From SAR86 cluster bacterium AG-390-O18 (GTDB lineage Bacteria > Pseudomonadota > Gammaproteobacteria > Magnimaribacterales > AG-339-G14): DNA of 64,000 nucleotides. A program made the position numbers and the translations under genes. Below the pieces are notes generated by a model. It was not told the DNA's origin. It ran no database searches and saw nothing but the letters and a program-made list of their open reading frames with translations. Where the stretch lies: assembly GCA_003279605.1 (NCBI GenBank), contig QCHF01000001.1:538075-602074 (forward strand). Reading direction: 5' to 3'. Below, one piece after another: positions 25,784 through 34,973 of the stretch; the first letter of the stretch is position 1, and each line of letters starts with the position of its first letter.

Positions 25784-27192
25784 CAGTTAATACCGCCTTT
25801 AGTTAATTTTGCTGGATTTAATAATTTTTGTAATTTAGCTTTAGGTAAGTTGGTTTCTTCCAAAGCAACATCGATTATTGCTCTACCTTCCTTGTAAGCT
25901 TTTTTTGCTATAGCTGCCGCTTTTGCATACCCGATAATAGGATTTAAAGCTGTAACCAAGATAGGATTTTTATCCAAAGAAGCTTGAATCGATTTTTGAT
26001 TTACCTTGAAAGTTTTTATGGCTTTAGATGCCAAAACATTCATGCCGCCGCTTAAAATGTTAATACTTTTTAAAAGGTTATAAGCAATTACAGGCAACAT
26101 CACATTGAGCTGAAAGTTTCCTGATTGTGCTCCAATGCTTATTGCAACATCATTACCAATAACATCAGCTGCAACCATTGCAACTGCTTCTGGAATGACT
26201 GGATTTACTTTTCCTGGCATGATGCTACTTCCAGGTTGCAAAGCTTGAAGTTCAATTTCTGATAAGCCTGCCAAAGGGCCGCTATTCATCCAACGGAGAT
26301 CATTTGAGATTTTTAATAAAATGGTTGCTAAATTTTTGAGTTCTCCAGAAACCTGAACAGCAGTATCTTGTGCGCTTAGTTCATGAAAAAAATTATCGCT
26401 AGGAACATTCTTACATTTTCCGCCACTCAACTTATTAAGTTCTTGAGCAAATAACTTAGTAAATCTAGGATGAGCATTAATACCCGTTCCTACTGCGGTC
26501 CCTCCTAAGGGCATCTCCAACATTCTGGTTTCTAAGAACAAAAAAGTTTTTTTTGAATTCTTGAGTTGAGCTACCCAAGCAGAAAGTTCTTGATGAAAAT
26601 CAAGTGGCATTGCATCCATTAAATGGGTTCTTCCTGTTTTTACCAAACCTTTTAAAGAATTTGCTTTTTTTTCGGTGACATCAATTAGTTTGTCCAATGC
26701 CGGCAAAAGCTTTTTAGTAAAATCCACATGTGCACTTACCTTAATTGCAGTTGGAATGACATCGTTACTGCTTTGACTCATATTTACATCATCATTGGGA
26801 TCAACATGGGTTCTAGCAAATTTACTAGCTAAATTGGCTATGACCTCATTGGCGTTCATATTTGAACTAGTACCTGAGCCAGTTTGAAATACATCTAATG
26901 GAAATTGATCGTTGTGCTTGCTTTGCCAAACTTCTTTTGCAGCTTTTGATATAGCATTTGCTTTCTTTGTAGACAAAAGGCCTAGTGATTTATTTGCTCT
27001 TGCAGCAGCATCTTTAATAATGCCTAATGAATTAATAAATGAATTAGTAAATGGAAAATCCATTTTTATCCCACTAATAGGGAAATTGTCTAGGGCTCTT
27101 TGAGTTTGTGCTCCATATAAAGCAGAATTGGGAACATAAACTTCTCCCAAGCTGTCTTTTTCTATTCTGAAACCTTTTCTTTTCTTGGGCAT
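25783..27192 (-). CDS. fumC: fumarate hydratase class II
   Basis: A 469-residue TCA-cycle enzyme adding water to fumarate to give malate, active as a cytosolic homotetramer. Landmarks are EKDSLGEVYVPNSALYGAQTQRAL at the start, TGSGTSSNMNANEVIA, KTGRTHLMDAMPL with the active-site His, and the signature loop PGSSIMPGKVNPVIPEAV. The aspartase/fumarase split is by overall fit: the GSSIMPGKVNP loop is shared, while the SQSSNDVIPTA form and length favour fumarase. An iron-independent fumarase suits an iron-poor ocean, though that is inference. Confidence 0.93.
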   Translation of the reverse strand: MPKKRKGFRIEKDSLGEVYVPNSALYGAQTQRALDNFPISGIKMDFPFTNSFINSLGIIKDAAARANKSLGLLSTKKANAISKAAKEVWQSKHNDQFPLDVFQTGSGTSSNMNANEVIANLASKFARTHVDPNDDVNMSQSSNDVIPTAIKVSAHVDFTKKLLPALDKLIDVTEKKANSLKGLVKTGRTHLMDAMPLDFHQELSAWVAQLKNSKKTFLFLETRMLEMPLGGTAVGTGINAHPRFTKLFAQELNKLSGGKCKNVPSDNFFHELSAQDTAVQVSGELKNLATILLKISNDLRWMNSGPLAGLSEIELQALQPGSSIMPGKVNPVIPEAVAMVAADVIGNDVAISIGAQSGNFQLNVMLPVIAYNLLKSINILSGGMNVLASKAIKTFKVNQKSIQASLDKNPILVTALNPIIGYAKAAAIAKKAYKEGRAIIDVALEETNLPKAKLQKLLNPAKLTKGGIN

Positions 27193-27270
27193 AATTTTTT
27201 TATTAAAATCAAATATAAATTGTACAAAATATTAAGTTAGAATATCGAAGAATTTTAAGGAGAAGATGAA

Positions 27271-28092
27271 ATGTCAGATGAAAAAGAAATAAAGTTACCT
27301 ATCGACACTTCTTTAGGGAAACTTCCTCAAAAAACTAAAGGTTCTATTATTCCAGTTGAATGCAAAACGATGGAGGAGATTAGAAGACATCAGTTAGAGA
27401 GACTTGCTGCAGGTTTTAGGATGTTTTCTCATTTTGGTTATGACGAAGGGATTGCAGGACATATTACTTTGCGAGATCCGGAGTATCCTCACTATTTTTG
27501 GGTAAATCCTTTTGGAATGCATTTCGGTCAGATATGCATATCCGATTTGATTTTAGTGGATAGAGAAGGAAATATTGTGCAAGGTGAAGATAAAATGCTT
27601 AATACCGCTGCTTTCGCTATTCATTCCAGACTTCATGAGGCAAGATCAGATGTAAATGCTGCTGCTCATTCACATTCAATGTATGGAAAATCGTTTTCAA
27701 CTTTAGGTAGACTTTTAGAACCAATTACTCAAGATTCTTGTGCTTTCTATGAAGATCATGTTTTATTCGATGAATATACTGGAGTTGTTTTAGAAACTGA
27801 TGAAGGCGATAGAATTGCTGAAGCTCTTGGAGATAAAAGAGCAGCCATTTTGAAAAATCATGGCTTACTAACTACCGGTGAATCTGTTGATGCAGCCTTA
27901 TGGGCATTTTTATCAATGGATAGGTGCTGTCAATCACAACTTTTGGCAGAAGCCGCGGGACAGATGGAACGAATTTCTGACGATGTTGCTAAACTCACTA
28001 AAACTCAAGTTGGGACTGAAATGGCGATGTGGGCAAGTTTTCAGCCTCTTTATGACTTGATGCTTGAAAAAGACGATAGTTTTTTAAACTAA
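27271..28092 (+). CDS. class II aldolase/adducin-family protein
   Basis: A 273-residue protein with the adducin/class II aldolase fold. Zinc-ligand residues are visible in NAAAHSHSMYGKSF and the distal His in ILKNHGLLTTGESVDAAL. Other family landmarks are GIAGHITLRDPEYPHYFWVNPFG and DLILVDREGNIVQGE. Family members include sugar-phosphate aldolases and decarboxylase-like proteins of unknown role; this subtype is common in marine proteobacteria and lacks a proven substrate. AAGGAGAAG lies ahead of ATG. It is the first of a two-gene rightward group with the WecA-like gene 21 bp downstream. Confidence 0.8.
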   Translation: MSDEKEIKLPIDTSLGKLPQKTKGSIIPVECKTMEEIRRHQLERLAAGFRMFSHFGYDEGIAGHITLRDPEYPHYFWVNPFGMHFGQICISDLILVDREGNIVQGEDKMLNTAAFAIHSRLHEARSDVNAAAHSHSMYGKSFSTLGRLLEPITQDSCAFYEDHVLFDEYTGVVLETDEGDRIAEALGDKRAAILKNHGLLTTGESVDAALWAFLSMDRCCQSQLLAEAAGQMERISDDVAKLTKTQVGTEMAMWASFQPLYDLMLEKDDSFLN

Positions 28093-28113
28093 TCAATTAA
28101 AGTCACTTTCCAA

Positions 28114-29217
28114 ATGTCAGAAATTTTTCAGCCATTTTATATGGCAACATTTTCTTTTTTATTTTTCATAAGCCTGATTATTCATTTCATATTTAGAATA
28201 ATTTTAAAAAGGTTAAAAGTAGTAGATGTGCCTGATGGAGAAAAAAAGATACATAGAATGTTAGTCCCTATCTCAGGAGGGATATCAATCGTGTGTTCTT
28301 CAGTAGTTATTGGCACTCTTTATTTGGTATTAAGTTATTCTCAATTTTTAGAAATCTTTTTTGAAACGGAATCTTTAAAACTTTCAACATGGAACATTGA
28401 TATTAAAACAGGGTTGTTATTTGGAATAACTGGCTTAATTGTAGCCGCTGTTTCATTTTTTGATGATATTTTAGATCTTCCTGTTTGGTTTAGATTTATG
28501 ACTCTGGTTTTATGCTCTGGAATAGTAATAGGAGTTTCTGATTTAAGCCTTACTTCCCTAGGAAATCTTTTTGGCTTTGGAGAAATAAAGCTAAATTCTA
28601 TTTTTAGTCCAATTTTTACAATCTTTTGTGTTGTAGGAGTAGCAAATGCTTTCAATTGGATTGATGGCTTGGATGGTCTTTTTTCCACTCAAGTTTTAAT
28701 TGCAACTTTTGCATTATTTTACTTTAGTGGTGGAAATGGTATTTTTTATGTAATTTTTTTGATAGCTTTCCTTCCATATCTTTTGATGAATTTAAGTTTT
28801 TTTGGAAAGAAAAATAGAGTTTTTATTGGCGATCATGGTTCTATGGCCATTGGCTATACTATAGCTTGGTTCTTGATTAGTTCAGCTGAATTTGAATTGA
28901 TTAGTCCTATAACAGCCCCTTGGCTTATATCTTTGGTTCTTTTGAATGCCTTACGGGTTATGTTCAAAAGAGCAGTTCTTAAGGTTTCTTTATATAGATC
29001 AGACCGAGAGCATATTCACCATTTCTTTTTAGATAATGGCTACTCAAAAGGCCAAAGCCTGTTAATAGTAACCTTGATAAGTATCTTTTTGACTTTCATG
29101 GGAATGATTTTTGAAATTAATCAAATATCAGACTACATATCTTTTTATTTCTTTATATCGGCTTTTCTTATTTGGGGTTTTTTTAGTTCCAATTTAAAAA
29201 AAAGATTTGAAAATTAA
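28114..29217 (+). CDS. wecA: polyprenyl-phosphate HexNAc-1-phosphate transferase, WecA/MraY family
   Basis: A 367-residue polytopic inner-membrane protein with about 10-11 helices. Cytosolic catalytic motifs of the family are VVDVPDGEKKIHRMLVPISGG, FFDDILDLP with the metal-binding DD, NAFNWIDGLDGL, IGDHGSMAIGY and the C-terminal HHFFLDNGYSKGQS (HIHH-like loop). WecA-type enzymes load a sugar phosphate onto undecaprenyl phosphate to start O-antigen or other glycans. It lies 20 kb from the glycan cluster but may supply its first sugar. The sugar specificity is uncertain; the gene symbol is given by family only. Confidence 0.82.
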   Translation: MSEIFQPFYMATFSFLFFISLIIHFIFRIILKRLKVVDVPDGEKKIHRMLVPISGGISIVCSSVVIGTLYLVLSYSQFLEIFFETESLKLSTWNIDIKTGLLFGITGLIVAAVSFFDDILDLPVWFRFMTLVLCSGIVIGVSDLSLTSLGNLFGFGEIKLNSIFSPIFTIFCVVGVANAFNWIDGLDGLFSTQVLIATFALFYFSGGNGIFYVIFLIAFLPYLLMNLSFFGKKNRVFIGDHGSMAIGYTIAWFLISSAEFELISPITAPWLISLVLLNALRVMFKRAVLKVSLYRSDREHIHHFFLDNGYSKGQSLLIVTLISIFLTFMGMIFEINQISDYISFYFFISAFLIWGFFSSNLKKRFEN

Positions 29218-29221
29218 AGAA

Positions 29222-29821
29222 CTATTTTGAGAGAAGTTCCTCTATTTGCCAAAGAGTATCTTTACCAAAAAACATTTCGTCATTGACAAAAAACGTAGGA
29301 ATACCAAACACTCCTCTTTCCACAGCCGCCTCGGTATTTGAAATTAATTTTGCTTTTACTTCTGGATCTTGCATTTGAGCCATTAATTTTTCACCATCAA
29401 AGCCTGACTCTTCATAAGCAGCTTTTATGACTTCGGGATCATCCATTTTTTTTGGCTCTTCCCACATATGGACTAAAACTTTATCAATATAGTCTTCTAG
29501 ATAGCCATCCATTTCAGCTGCAATAGCTCCTCGGATAATCTGAAGGCTTATAACTGGAAAATGTGGATTCATATTAAAATCATTTAATTGATGTCTTTCA
29601 ATGAATCTCTGCATTTCTAAATTTTGATACTCATTTTTATTTTTAACGCCAAAAAATTGCTCCATCGGAGGTTTGTTGTTAGTTGCTTTAAAAATTCCAC
29701 CAAGCAAAACAGGGATATAGTTAATTTCTACCCCGGTACTTTCTTTAATTTTTTTAATAACCTTGTGGCTCAAATAAGCATTTGGACTGGCAAAATCAAA
29801 GTAAAAATCTATTTTTTTCAT
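29222..29821 (-). CDS. 2-hydroxychromene-2-carboxylate isomerase-like DsbA-family protein
   Basis: A 199-residue thioredoxin-fold (kappa-GST-like) protein. The start KKIDFYFDFASPNAYLSHKV has Ser12 at the position of the catalytic Ser of HCCA isomerases, and GVFGIPTFFVNDEMFFGKD is the cis-Pro region. HCCA isomerase uses glutathione in naphthalene breakdown; many relatives have unknown roles. There is no CXXC motif, so it is not a disulfide exchanger. It follows the carboxylesterase gene by 3 bp and converges on the WecA-like gene with a 4 bp gap. An aromatic pathway link with the other GSTs is speculative. Confidence 0.8.
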   Translation of the reverse strand: MKKIDFYFDFASPNAYLSHKVIKKIKESTGVEINYIPVLLGGIFKATNNKPPMEQFFGVKNKNEYQNLEMQRFIERHQLNDFNMNPHFPVISLQIIRGAIAAEMDGYLEDYIDKVLVHMWEEPKKMDDPEVIKAAYEESGFDGEKLMAQMQDPEVKAKLISNTEAAVERGVFGIPTFFVNDEMFFGKDTLWQIEELLSK

Positions 29822-29824
29822 TTC

Positions 29825-31609
29825 TCACTCTCCTTGTAAACATTTCTCATTATAAAAAGAAATAGCATCTTTTTCATAGGCATTTTGGACCAAATTGTTG
29901 AGGAATTTACACTTGGTTTTATCTTTTTTGATTCTTGAGTCAGCATATAATCTTTTGAATTCATCAATTCTTTTCAATTCAAAATTACTCATGATAATTC
30001 CTTGGTCATTTTCAGAGTCTAATATCAAAAGTTTCTTGCCTGAGTTTGACCAAGAATTCCACTTTGGCAGATTATTATCTCTACCTTTGCCTGGATCTCC
30101 AGTATAGGCAAATTCAGCCCAGTAGGACTGCATGGCAATGGACAATCTAATGGCATCTGGAAGATTTTCTTGATTAAACATAAATCTCTCTATTCCAAGA
30201 AGCTTCATGGTGCCAGTAATAAATGGTATTTCCATGGCATGGGCTGCTCCAAAGATTTTTGAGAAATCCATCCATAAGAGCTTTCCTTGTTCGTCCCAGT
30301 CAAACCTGTAAGCAAATACATTTTTTTTGCCTGAGGCAATCATATCTCTTGCAGGATTATCAACCGCCGATATTTTCCAATTGTTTGAAGCATATTCAGC
30401 AGTTAAGTCATACATCTCTTGATCGCGAACAACAATCAATCTATTGAAAAGACTTGTTGAGTAATCAGACTCCATTGCAGCAAAAAGTTTAGTTTCATCT
30501 CGATTGGTGCCAAAAATTACAGGTACATCGTTATAAAAACTCTTTCTAGAAAATTGCATGCCCCGCTTGGGTATAACATGGCCATCACTTAAAACTCTTG
30601 GAATCATTTTTTTTCCAACTTGTTTAGACTTATCTATCGCTTTGTAAACTTTGAAAATCTGACTTAAATCTACTCCTTGCATTTGCTCTAAAAGTTTGAA
30701 TTCATTCATTGAATCTTGAGCGATGTTTGCTTCAAACAAATCTTTAGAACTTTCAGATGAAACTAATAATTTACTGATAACTTCTTTTGAGGAAGTTAAT
30801 ATAGAAGATGCTTTATTATCATAAAATTTAGATGATTCTTTTAGATTAAACGTATTAGTTGCCCCACTTTGAGAAATTGCCTTGTGAAAGAGACCTTTGG
30901 CAAGAGGAGAACTTAATAAAGCAAATACGTTATGTCCTCCAGCTGACTCTCCAAATATAGTGACGTTACTTTTGTCTCCTCCAAAATCCTCAATATTTTC
31001 TTTAACCCACTTTAAAGCCATGATTTGGTCAAGTGTGCCAAAATTTCCAGATTTATCTTCTAGATTGTTAGATGTTGCAGCAAATGCAGGATGATAAAAC
31101 CATCCTAGGAAACCTAGTCTGTAGTTTATAGAAACAATTACTAGTTCGTGAGCAGAAGCCAATTTACTAAAGTCATATGAGGCTGCCTCTCCAGAAGTGT
31201 TCCCACCACCATGAATCCAAAACATTACAGGAAGTTTTTTATCTGGGCTTAATTTTTTTGGGGTAAAAACATTCAGATAAAGACAGTCTTCTGATCCAGT
31301 ATATTCACCTTTGCCGCCTCTATCTAAAGAGATGGAAGGAACTTGTGGACATGAATCGCTAAATTTTAATGCCTTAACTATTTCCTTTTGAGATCTAAGT
31401 GCTCTTGGAGCCTTCCAACGTAAACTACCTTGCGGAGGTTCTGCGTAAGGAATACCAAGCCATTGAAAACTATTGTTTAGTTCGATACCAACGAATTTAT
31501 CTGAGATTGAAGAAATAAGTTTAGTTTCTTTAAAATTGTCTTTTTTTGTTGCATCTATAGCACATGCCGAGATAAGAATTGTTAAAAATAAAAAAGATAT
31601 TTTTTTCAT
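29825..31609 (-). CDS. type B carboxylesterase lipoprotein
   Basis: A 594-residue esterase. The N-terminus MKKISFLFLTILISAC is a lipoprotein signal with Cys16 as the likely lipid anchor. The type B carboxylesterase core has GSEDCLYLNVFTP, WIHGGG for the oxyanion hole and the nucleophile GESAGG (Ser222). AFAYRFDWDEQ-like and GAAHAMEIPFI (with the His) segments follow, then PSYWAEFAYTG-like FAYTGDPG. Such enzymes hydrolyse esters outside the cytosol. The start is put at ATG 31609, since the in-frame TTG at 31621 adds nothing recognisable. The HCCA isomerase-like gene follows by 3 bp. Confidence 0.87.
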   Translation of the reverse strand: MKKISFLFLTILISACAIDATKKDNFKETKLISSISDKFVGIELNNSFQWLGIPYAEPPQGSLRWKAPRALRSQKEIVKALKFSDSCPQVPSISLDRGGKGEYTGSEDCLYLNVFTPKKLSPDKKLPVMFWIHGGGNTSGEAASYDFSKLASAHELVIVSINYRLGFLGWFYHPAFAATSNNLEDKSGNFGTLDQIMALKWVKENIEDFGGDKSNVTIFGESAGGHNVFALLSSPLAKGLFHKAISQSGATNTFNLKESSKFYDNKASSILTSSKEVISKLLVSSESSKDLFEANIAQDSMNEFKLLEQMQGVDLSQIFKVYKAIDKSKQVGKKMIPRVLSDGHVIPKRGMQFSRKSFYNDVPVIFGTNRDETKLFAAMESDYSTSLFNRLIVVRDQEMYDLTAEYASNNWKISAVDNPARDMIASGKKNVFAYRFDWDEQGKLLWMDFSKIFGAAHAMEIPFITGTMKLLGIERFMFNQENLPDAIRLSIAMQSYWAEFAYTGDPGKGRDNNLPKWNSWSNSGKKLLILDSENDQGIIMSNFELKRIDEFKRLYADSRIKKDKTKCKFLNNLVQNAYEKDAISFYNEKCLQGE

Positions 31610-31699
31610 AAGTATTATCAAAAGGATTTTTGAATATTAAATAAAAGTATATAGTAAAACTTAATTATTTAACTTAATAAAAATATTATAGAGAGAGTC

Positions 31700-32917
31700 A
31701 TGCAAATTTCACCAATACCAACTTTATCTGACGATATTAATGACATCAGAACAAGAACGGCAAATATAGTTGCTGAGAAAATCATTCCAAATGAAAGAGA
31801 AATTTATTCAAAAAGCGAAAACTCTGCTTCAGTAAGAAAAGAGATAAGAGAGCAAGTAAAGAAAGAAAAGCTATGGGCTCCTCATCTTCCAGAAGAATAT
31901 GGAGGGATGGGGATTGGTTTTATGGCTCATGCTTACATGAATGAAATACTTGCATGGTCGCCACTATCTAACAGACTTTTTGGAGTAATTGCTCCTAATT
32001 CAGGTAATCAAAAAGTCCTTCTTAAATATGGTTCTAAAGAACAAAAAAAGAAATGGCTTGAACCTTTAATTTCTGGAGAAATGGAATCAGCATTTTCTAT
32101 GACTGAACCTGATAATGCTGGTTCTGACCCAAGGTCTATTCAAACTACTGCAAAAAAGGAAGGTGATGAATGGGTCATTAATGGTCATAAAGTTATGACT
32201 TCAAATGGTATCAAGGCTGACTTTGCAATAGTAATGTGCAGAACCGAAGAAGAAGGTGAGGACGGAGAAGTAAATTCTAGAATGACGCAGATAATTGTTC
32301 CCACTGACACGCCTGGATTTAATGTCATTCGTTCTGTTCCTATTTGGGGACATACAGGTGGAGATCACGTTGAAATTAAATATGAAAATGTCAGAGTCCC
32401 AGTAGAAAACCAATTGGGTGCAAGAGGGACAGGACATGCTGCAGCCCAAGACAGACTGGGCGCTGGAAGAGTCTTTCATTGTATGAATAGTATTGGTCAG
32501 ATGTGGAGAGCTTTTGATCTAATGCTGCAAAGAACAATTACACGAGAAGTCCATGGTGGAAAGCTTGAGACAAAGCAAATGATTCAAGGCTTTATCGCTG
32601 ATTCATACATTGATATTCAAACTGCTAGATTAATGACAATTCATTGTGCAGAGGTAATGGACAGTGAAAATGATCCTAGAGTAGATATTTCGGCTATTAA
32701 AATCTATGTACCTGAGGCCATGCACAGAGTAGTAGATCGAGCTATTCAAGTTTACGGTTGGAAAGGAGTCTCAGCCGATTTACCTTTATTTGGAATGTAC
32801 CAAGGAGCCAGGACTCTAAGATTAGCCGATGGCCCTGATGAGGTTCACAGGATTCTAATAGCCAAGCAAGTATTGAAAAAATATCATCAAGGTTTGTCTT
32901 GGGATTTTGGAATTTAA
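31700..32917 (+). CDS. acyl-CoA dehydrogenase
   Basis: A 405-residue FAD enzyme of the acyl-CoA dehydrogenase family that introduces an alpha-beta double bond into acyl-CoA. Visible are AFSMTEPDNAGSDPRSIQT (FAD/substrate), QVYGWKGVSADLPL with the substrate segment, and DGPDEVHRILIAKQVLKKY near the C-terminus. The start is ATG with GAGAGAG upstream. Short-chain, branched or side-chain acyl-CoA are all possible; the catalytic base cannot be fixed by eye. It converges on the thioesterase gene with a 4 bp 3' overlap. Confidence 0.88.
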   Translation: MQISPIPTLSDDINDIRTRTANIVAEKIIPNEREIYSKSENSASVRKEIREQVKKEKLWAPHLPEEYGGMGIGFMAHAYMNEILAWSPLSNRLFGVIAPNSGNQKVLLKYGSKEQKKKWLEPLISGEMESAFSMTEPDNAGSDPRSIQTTAKKEGDEWVINGHKVMTSNGIKADFAIVMCRTEEEGEDGEVNSRMTQIIVPTDTPGFNVIRSVPIWGHTGGDHVEIKYENVRVPVENQLGARGTGHAAAQDRLGAGRVFHCMNSIGQMWRAFDLMLQRTITREVHGGKLETKQMIQGFIADSYIDIQTARLMTIHCAEVMDSENDPRVDISAIKIYVPEAMHRVVDRAIQVYGWKGVSADLPLFGMYQGARTLRLADGPDEVHRILIAKQVLKKYHQGLSWDFGI

Positions 32918-33366
32918 GCTTTAATTATTTTTGCGTCTTTAGCGATATTGTCCTTAAGAAAATCTTTCTGAGAGCCTTCGATTTTAACCAGCTTTAAACT
33001 GGATGAGGCGGTAGCAATCATTTCTCCTTCTTGATGAAGTTCAGCACTAGCAAATCCAATCGATTTTCCTAATTTGATAATTTTAGATTCACAATCCAAT
33101 TGTCCTGGTCTTCCAGCAGCCAAAAAAGAGACATTAATATCAATCGACATTGGTGTGTAGATAAAATCAGATAATTCCATTACTAAAAAAGCCATACAAG
33201 AATCCATCATTACCGTAGTGAAACCTCCTTGAATGATCGTTCCATTTGAGTGGCAGATATCTTCTGTGGCTAGAAATGACATTTTTAAAGACTGAGTTTT
33301 TAAATTAATCTCCAAGATCTTTCCTGATAACTGTTTCATATATTCTGGAGTGTGATCTGTTTTCAT
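32914..33366 (-). CDS. PaaI-type hotdog thioesterase
   Basis: A 150-residue hotdog-fold thioesterase. Features are GTIIQGGFTTVMMDSCMAFLVM, with the His/Asn-rich helix of the PaaI family replaced by a Gln-Gly-Gly form, and PMSIDINVSFLAAGRPGQLDCESKII with the conserved strand. These enzymes split acyl-CoA or related thioesters in the cytosol. It follows the photolyase gene by 6 bp and is convergent with the acyl-CoA dehydrogenase, overlapping it by 4 bp. The substrate is unknown. Confidence 0.8.
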   Translation of the reverse strand: MKTDHTPEYMKQLSGKILEINLKTQSLKMSFLATEDICHSNGTIIQGGFTTVMMDSCMAFLVMELSDFIYTPMSIDINVSFLAAGRPGQLDCESKIIKLGKSIGFASAELHQEGEMIATASSSLKLVKIEGSQKDFLKDNIAKDAKIIKA

Positions 33367-33372
33367 TTTTAT

Positions 33373-34764
33373 TTATTTTGAAAAGTTTGAAAATACTTCA
33401 ATGGCTTTATTTCTAGATTCTTTTAAATCAACTAAATGAGTACTATACCCTATGTCATTTCTTTCATCAGATGTAGGATTGTGGATATTTTTTACCGATG
33501 TTAGTTCAGGAAGCCATTTTTTTATGAAATCTCCTTTTTTATCGAATTTTTCAGATTGAGTAATAGGATTGAAAATCCTAAAATATGGTGCAGCATCCAC
33601 TCCTGTTGATGCGCTCCACTGCCAACCGCCATTATTAGAAGCAAAATCACCATCTATTAAATTTTGCATAAAATATTTCTCACCCCTTCGCCAATCAATA
33701 AGTAAATTTTTTGAAAGATACATCGCGACTATCATTCTTAGTCTGTTATGCATCCAGCCAGTAGAATTTAACTGTTTCATTGCAGCATCAATTATTGGAA
33801 CTCCGGTCTCGCCATTTGACCATGCAATAAAATGCTCCTGATTATCTGACCAAGGGAACTCATCGTATTTTTCTAAGAAAGATAAATTTTTACTTACTCT
33901 TGGGTTATGAAAAAGAATGTATTTATAGAATTCTCGCCAAATAATTTCATTAACCCAAGTTTTGACTCCTTCATCTTCTTCTGAGACTTTTTTGATTACC
34001 TCAAAGAGACATTGCCTTGAAGATAAAATGCCTGAAGAAAGATAAGGTGAAAGCGAACTTGTCCCCTCAATCGCAGGAAAATTTCTCTTCTCTTTATAAA
34101 AAAGTATTTTGTGATCAATAAATTCATCCAATTTGTATAAGGCATACTCTTCTCCTGTGGCATAAAGCTCTAAAATACTTTTTCTTTCAGCATTTAAAGA
34201 AATATTTTCAACTTCATCGCTTTCCCAGATCTTATTTTTTTGCTTTTTTGGAAAACCTAATATTTCAATTTTTTTTGTGAGAAGCTTGGATCTAAATGCC
34301 TTCGAAAACGGGGTAAAAACTTTAAAAAATGTATCGCTTTGAGTTTTGATACTGTCAGGAAGAAAAACGGAAGAATCAAACAAGTTAAGTTTCTTATTTA
34401 TTTTTACTAATTCTTTGTCTAAATTTTGATCTCTCTTTATTTCATTAATTCCATATTCTTTATTTATAAATACTTCTTTAATGTTTTTGCTTTTTGCAAA
34501 CTCAATAATCTTTTGAGTTTCTTCATCTATTCCCTCAGCGTGTAATATTTTTAAAGATATATTCAACTCAGCCAATTTTTTTGAGAGATTTTTTAAATGC
34601 TCAATTTGGAAGGCAATTTTTATATCGCTTTCATTATGATCTTGCCATTTTTTAGGATTGTGAATGAACATTGCTACCAAAGATTCACCATTTTCAGCAG
34701 CACGAAAGAGAGCAGGATTATCTGCTAACCTAAAATCTGAATTAAAAATAAATAAGTTCGTCAT
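33373..34764 (-). CDS. phrB: class I CPD photolyase
   Basis: A 463-residue FAD photolyase that repairs cyclobutane pyrimidine dimers with blue light, useful to a surface-ocean cell. The N-terminal alpha/beta domain begins LFIFNSDFRLADNPALFRAA. The FAD-binding helical domain has EGTSSLSPYLSSGILSSRQCL, WVNEIIWREFYKYILFHNP, STGWMHNRLRMIVAMYLSKN and DFASNNGGWQWSASTG, the latter with the conserved NNGGWQW. Its start lacks a ribosome site; translation from a very short leader or coupling is possible. The family call is firm; a cryptochrome role is the less likely alternative. Confidence 0.94.
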   Translation of the reverse strand: MTNLFIFNSDFRLADNPALFRAAENGESLVAMFIHNPKKWQDHNESDIKIAFQIEHLKNLSKKLAELNISLKILHAEGIDEETQKIIEFAKSKNIKEVFINKEYGINEIKRDQNLDKELVKINKKLNLFDSSVFLPDSIKTQSDTFFKVFTPFSKAFRSKLLTKKIEILGFPKKQKNKIWESDEVENISLNAERKSILELYATGEEYALYKLDEFIDHKILFYKEKRNFPAIEGTSSLSPYLSSGILSSRQCLFEVIKKVSEEDEGVKTWVNEIIWREFYKYILFHNPRVSKNLSFLEKYDEFPWSDNQEHFIAWSNGETGVPIIDAAMKQLNSTGWMHNRLRMIVAMYLSKNLLIDWRRGEKYFMQNLIDGDFASNNGGWQWSASTGVDAAPYFRIFNPITQSEKFDKKGDFIKKWLPELTSVKNIHNPTSDERNDIGYSTHLVDLKESRNKAIEVFSNFSK

Positions 34765-34780
34765 ATTTTGGTGACAAGAC

Positions 34781-34821
34781 GATGTGTTTAGTTGCGCCCA
34801 ACATAAAATTTAACACACATC
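34781..34821. promoter_or_regulatory. inverted repeat upstream of phrB
   Basis: GATGTGT at 34781-34787 is repeated in reverse as ACACATC at 34815-34821, 27 bp apart. It lies 17-57 bp ahead of the phrB start. It could be an operator or part of the leader. The match does not resemble a LexA box. Confidence 0.25.
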
Positions 34822-34829
34822 ATCTCGCC

Positions 34830-34865
34830 AAAAAAAGCGAGCCTTTTATGGGGAAAAGACTCGCT
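34830..34865 (-). terminator. intrinsic terminator, leftward strand
   Basis: On the minus strand AGCGAG (34865-34860), a mismatch, then CTTTT (34858-34854), loop CCCCAT, AAAAG (34847-34843), a mismatch and CTCGCT (34841-34836), followed by six Ts (34835-34830). This is a strong Rho-independent terminator. It would end the transcript of the saccharopine-dehydrogenase-like gene or of an independent RNA just upstream. Confidence 0.75.
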
Positions 34866-34913
34866 GAATTCAGATTTAGGAGAGTTTCTTTGGGAGAAAA
34901 TGAAAATCTGAAT
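34830..34913 (-). ncRNA. putative structured small RNA or 3' UTR element with CU-rich loop
   Basis: The minus-strand RNA of this region can form two adjacent hairpins. The first is a perfect 10 bp stem (ATTCAGATTT at 34868-34877 against AAATCTGAAT at 34904-34913) with a 26-base loop that contains CUCCC and CUCUCC. The second is the terminator described separately, only 2 bp away. CU-rich loops next to a terminator are seen in regulatory sRNAs that pair with Shine-Dalgarno sequences. A free sRNA and a 3' UTR of the upstream gene are both possible; no ORF fits. I found no solid promoter in the 60 bp beyond. Confidence 0.4.
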
Positions 34914-34973
34914 AAAACAATGATATATAAATAAAATTTATATTGGGTTATAAAATACTTAAATTTAGTTATA

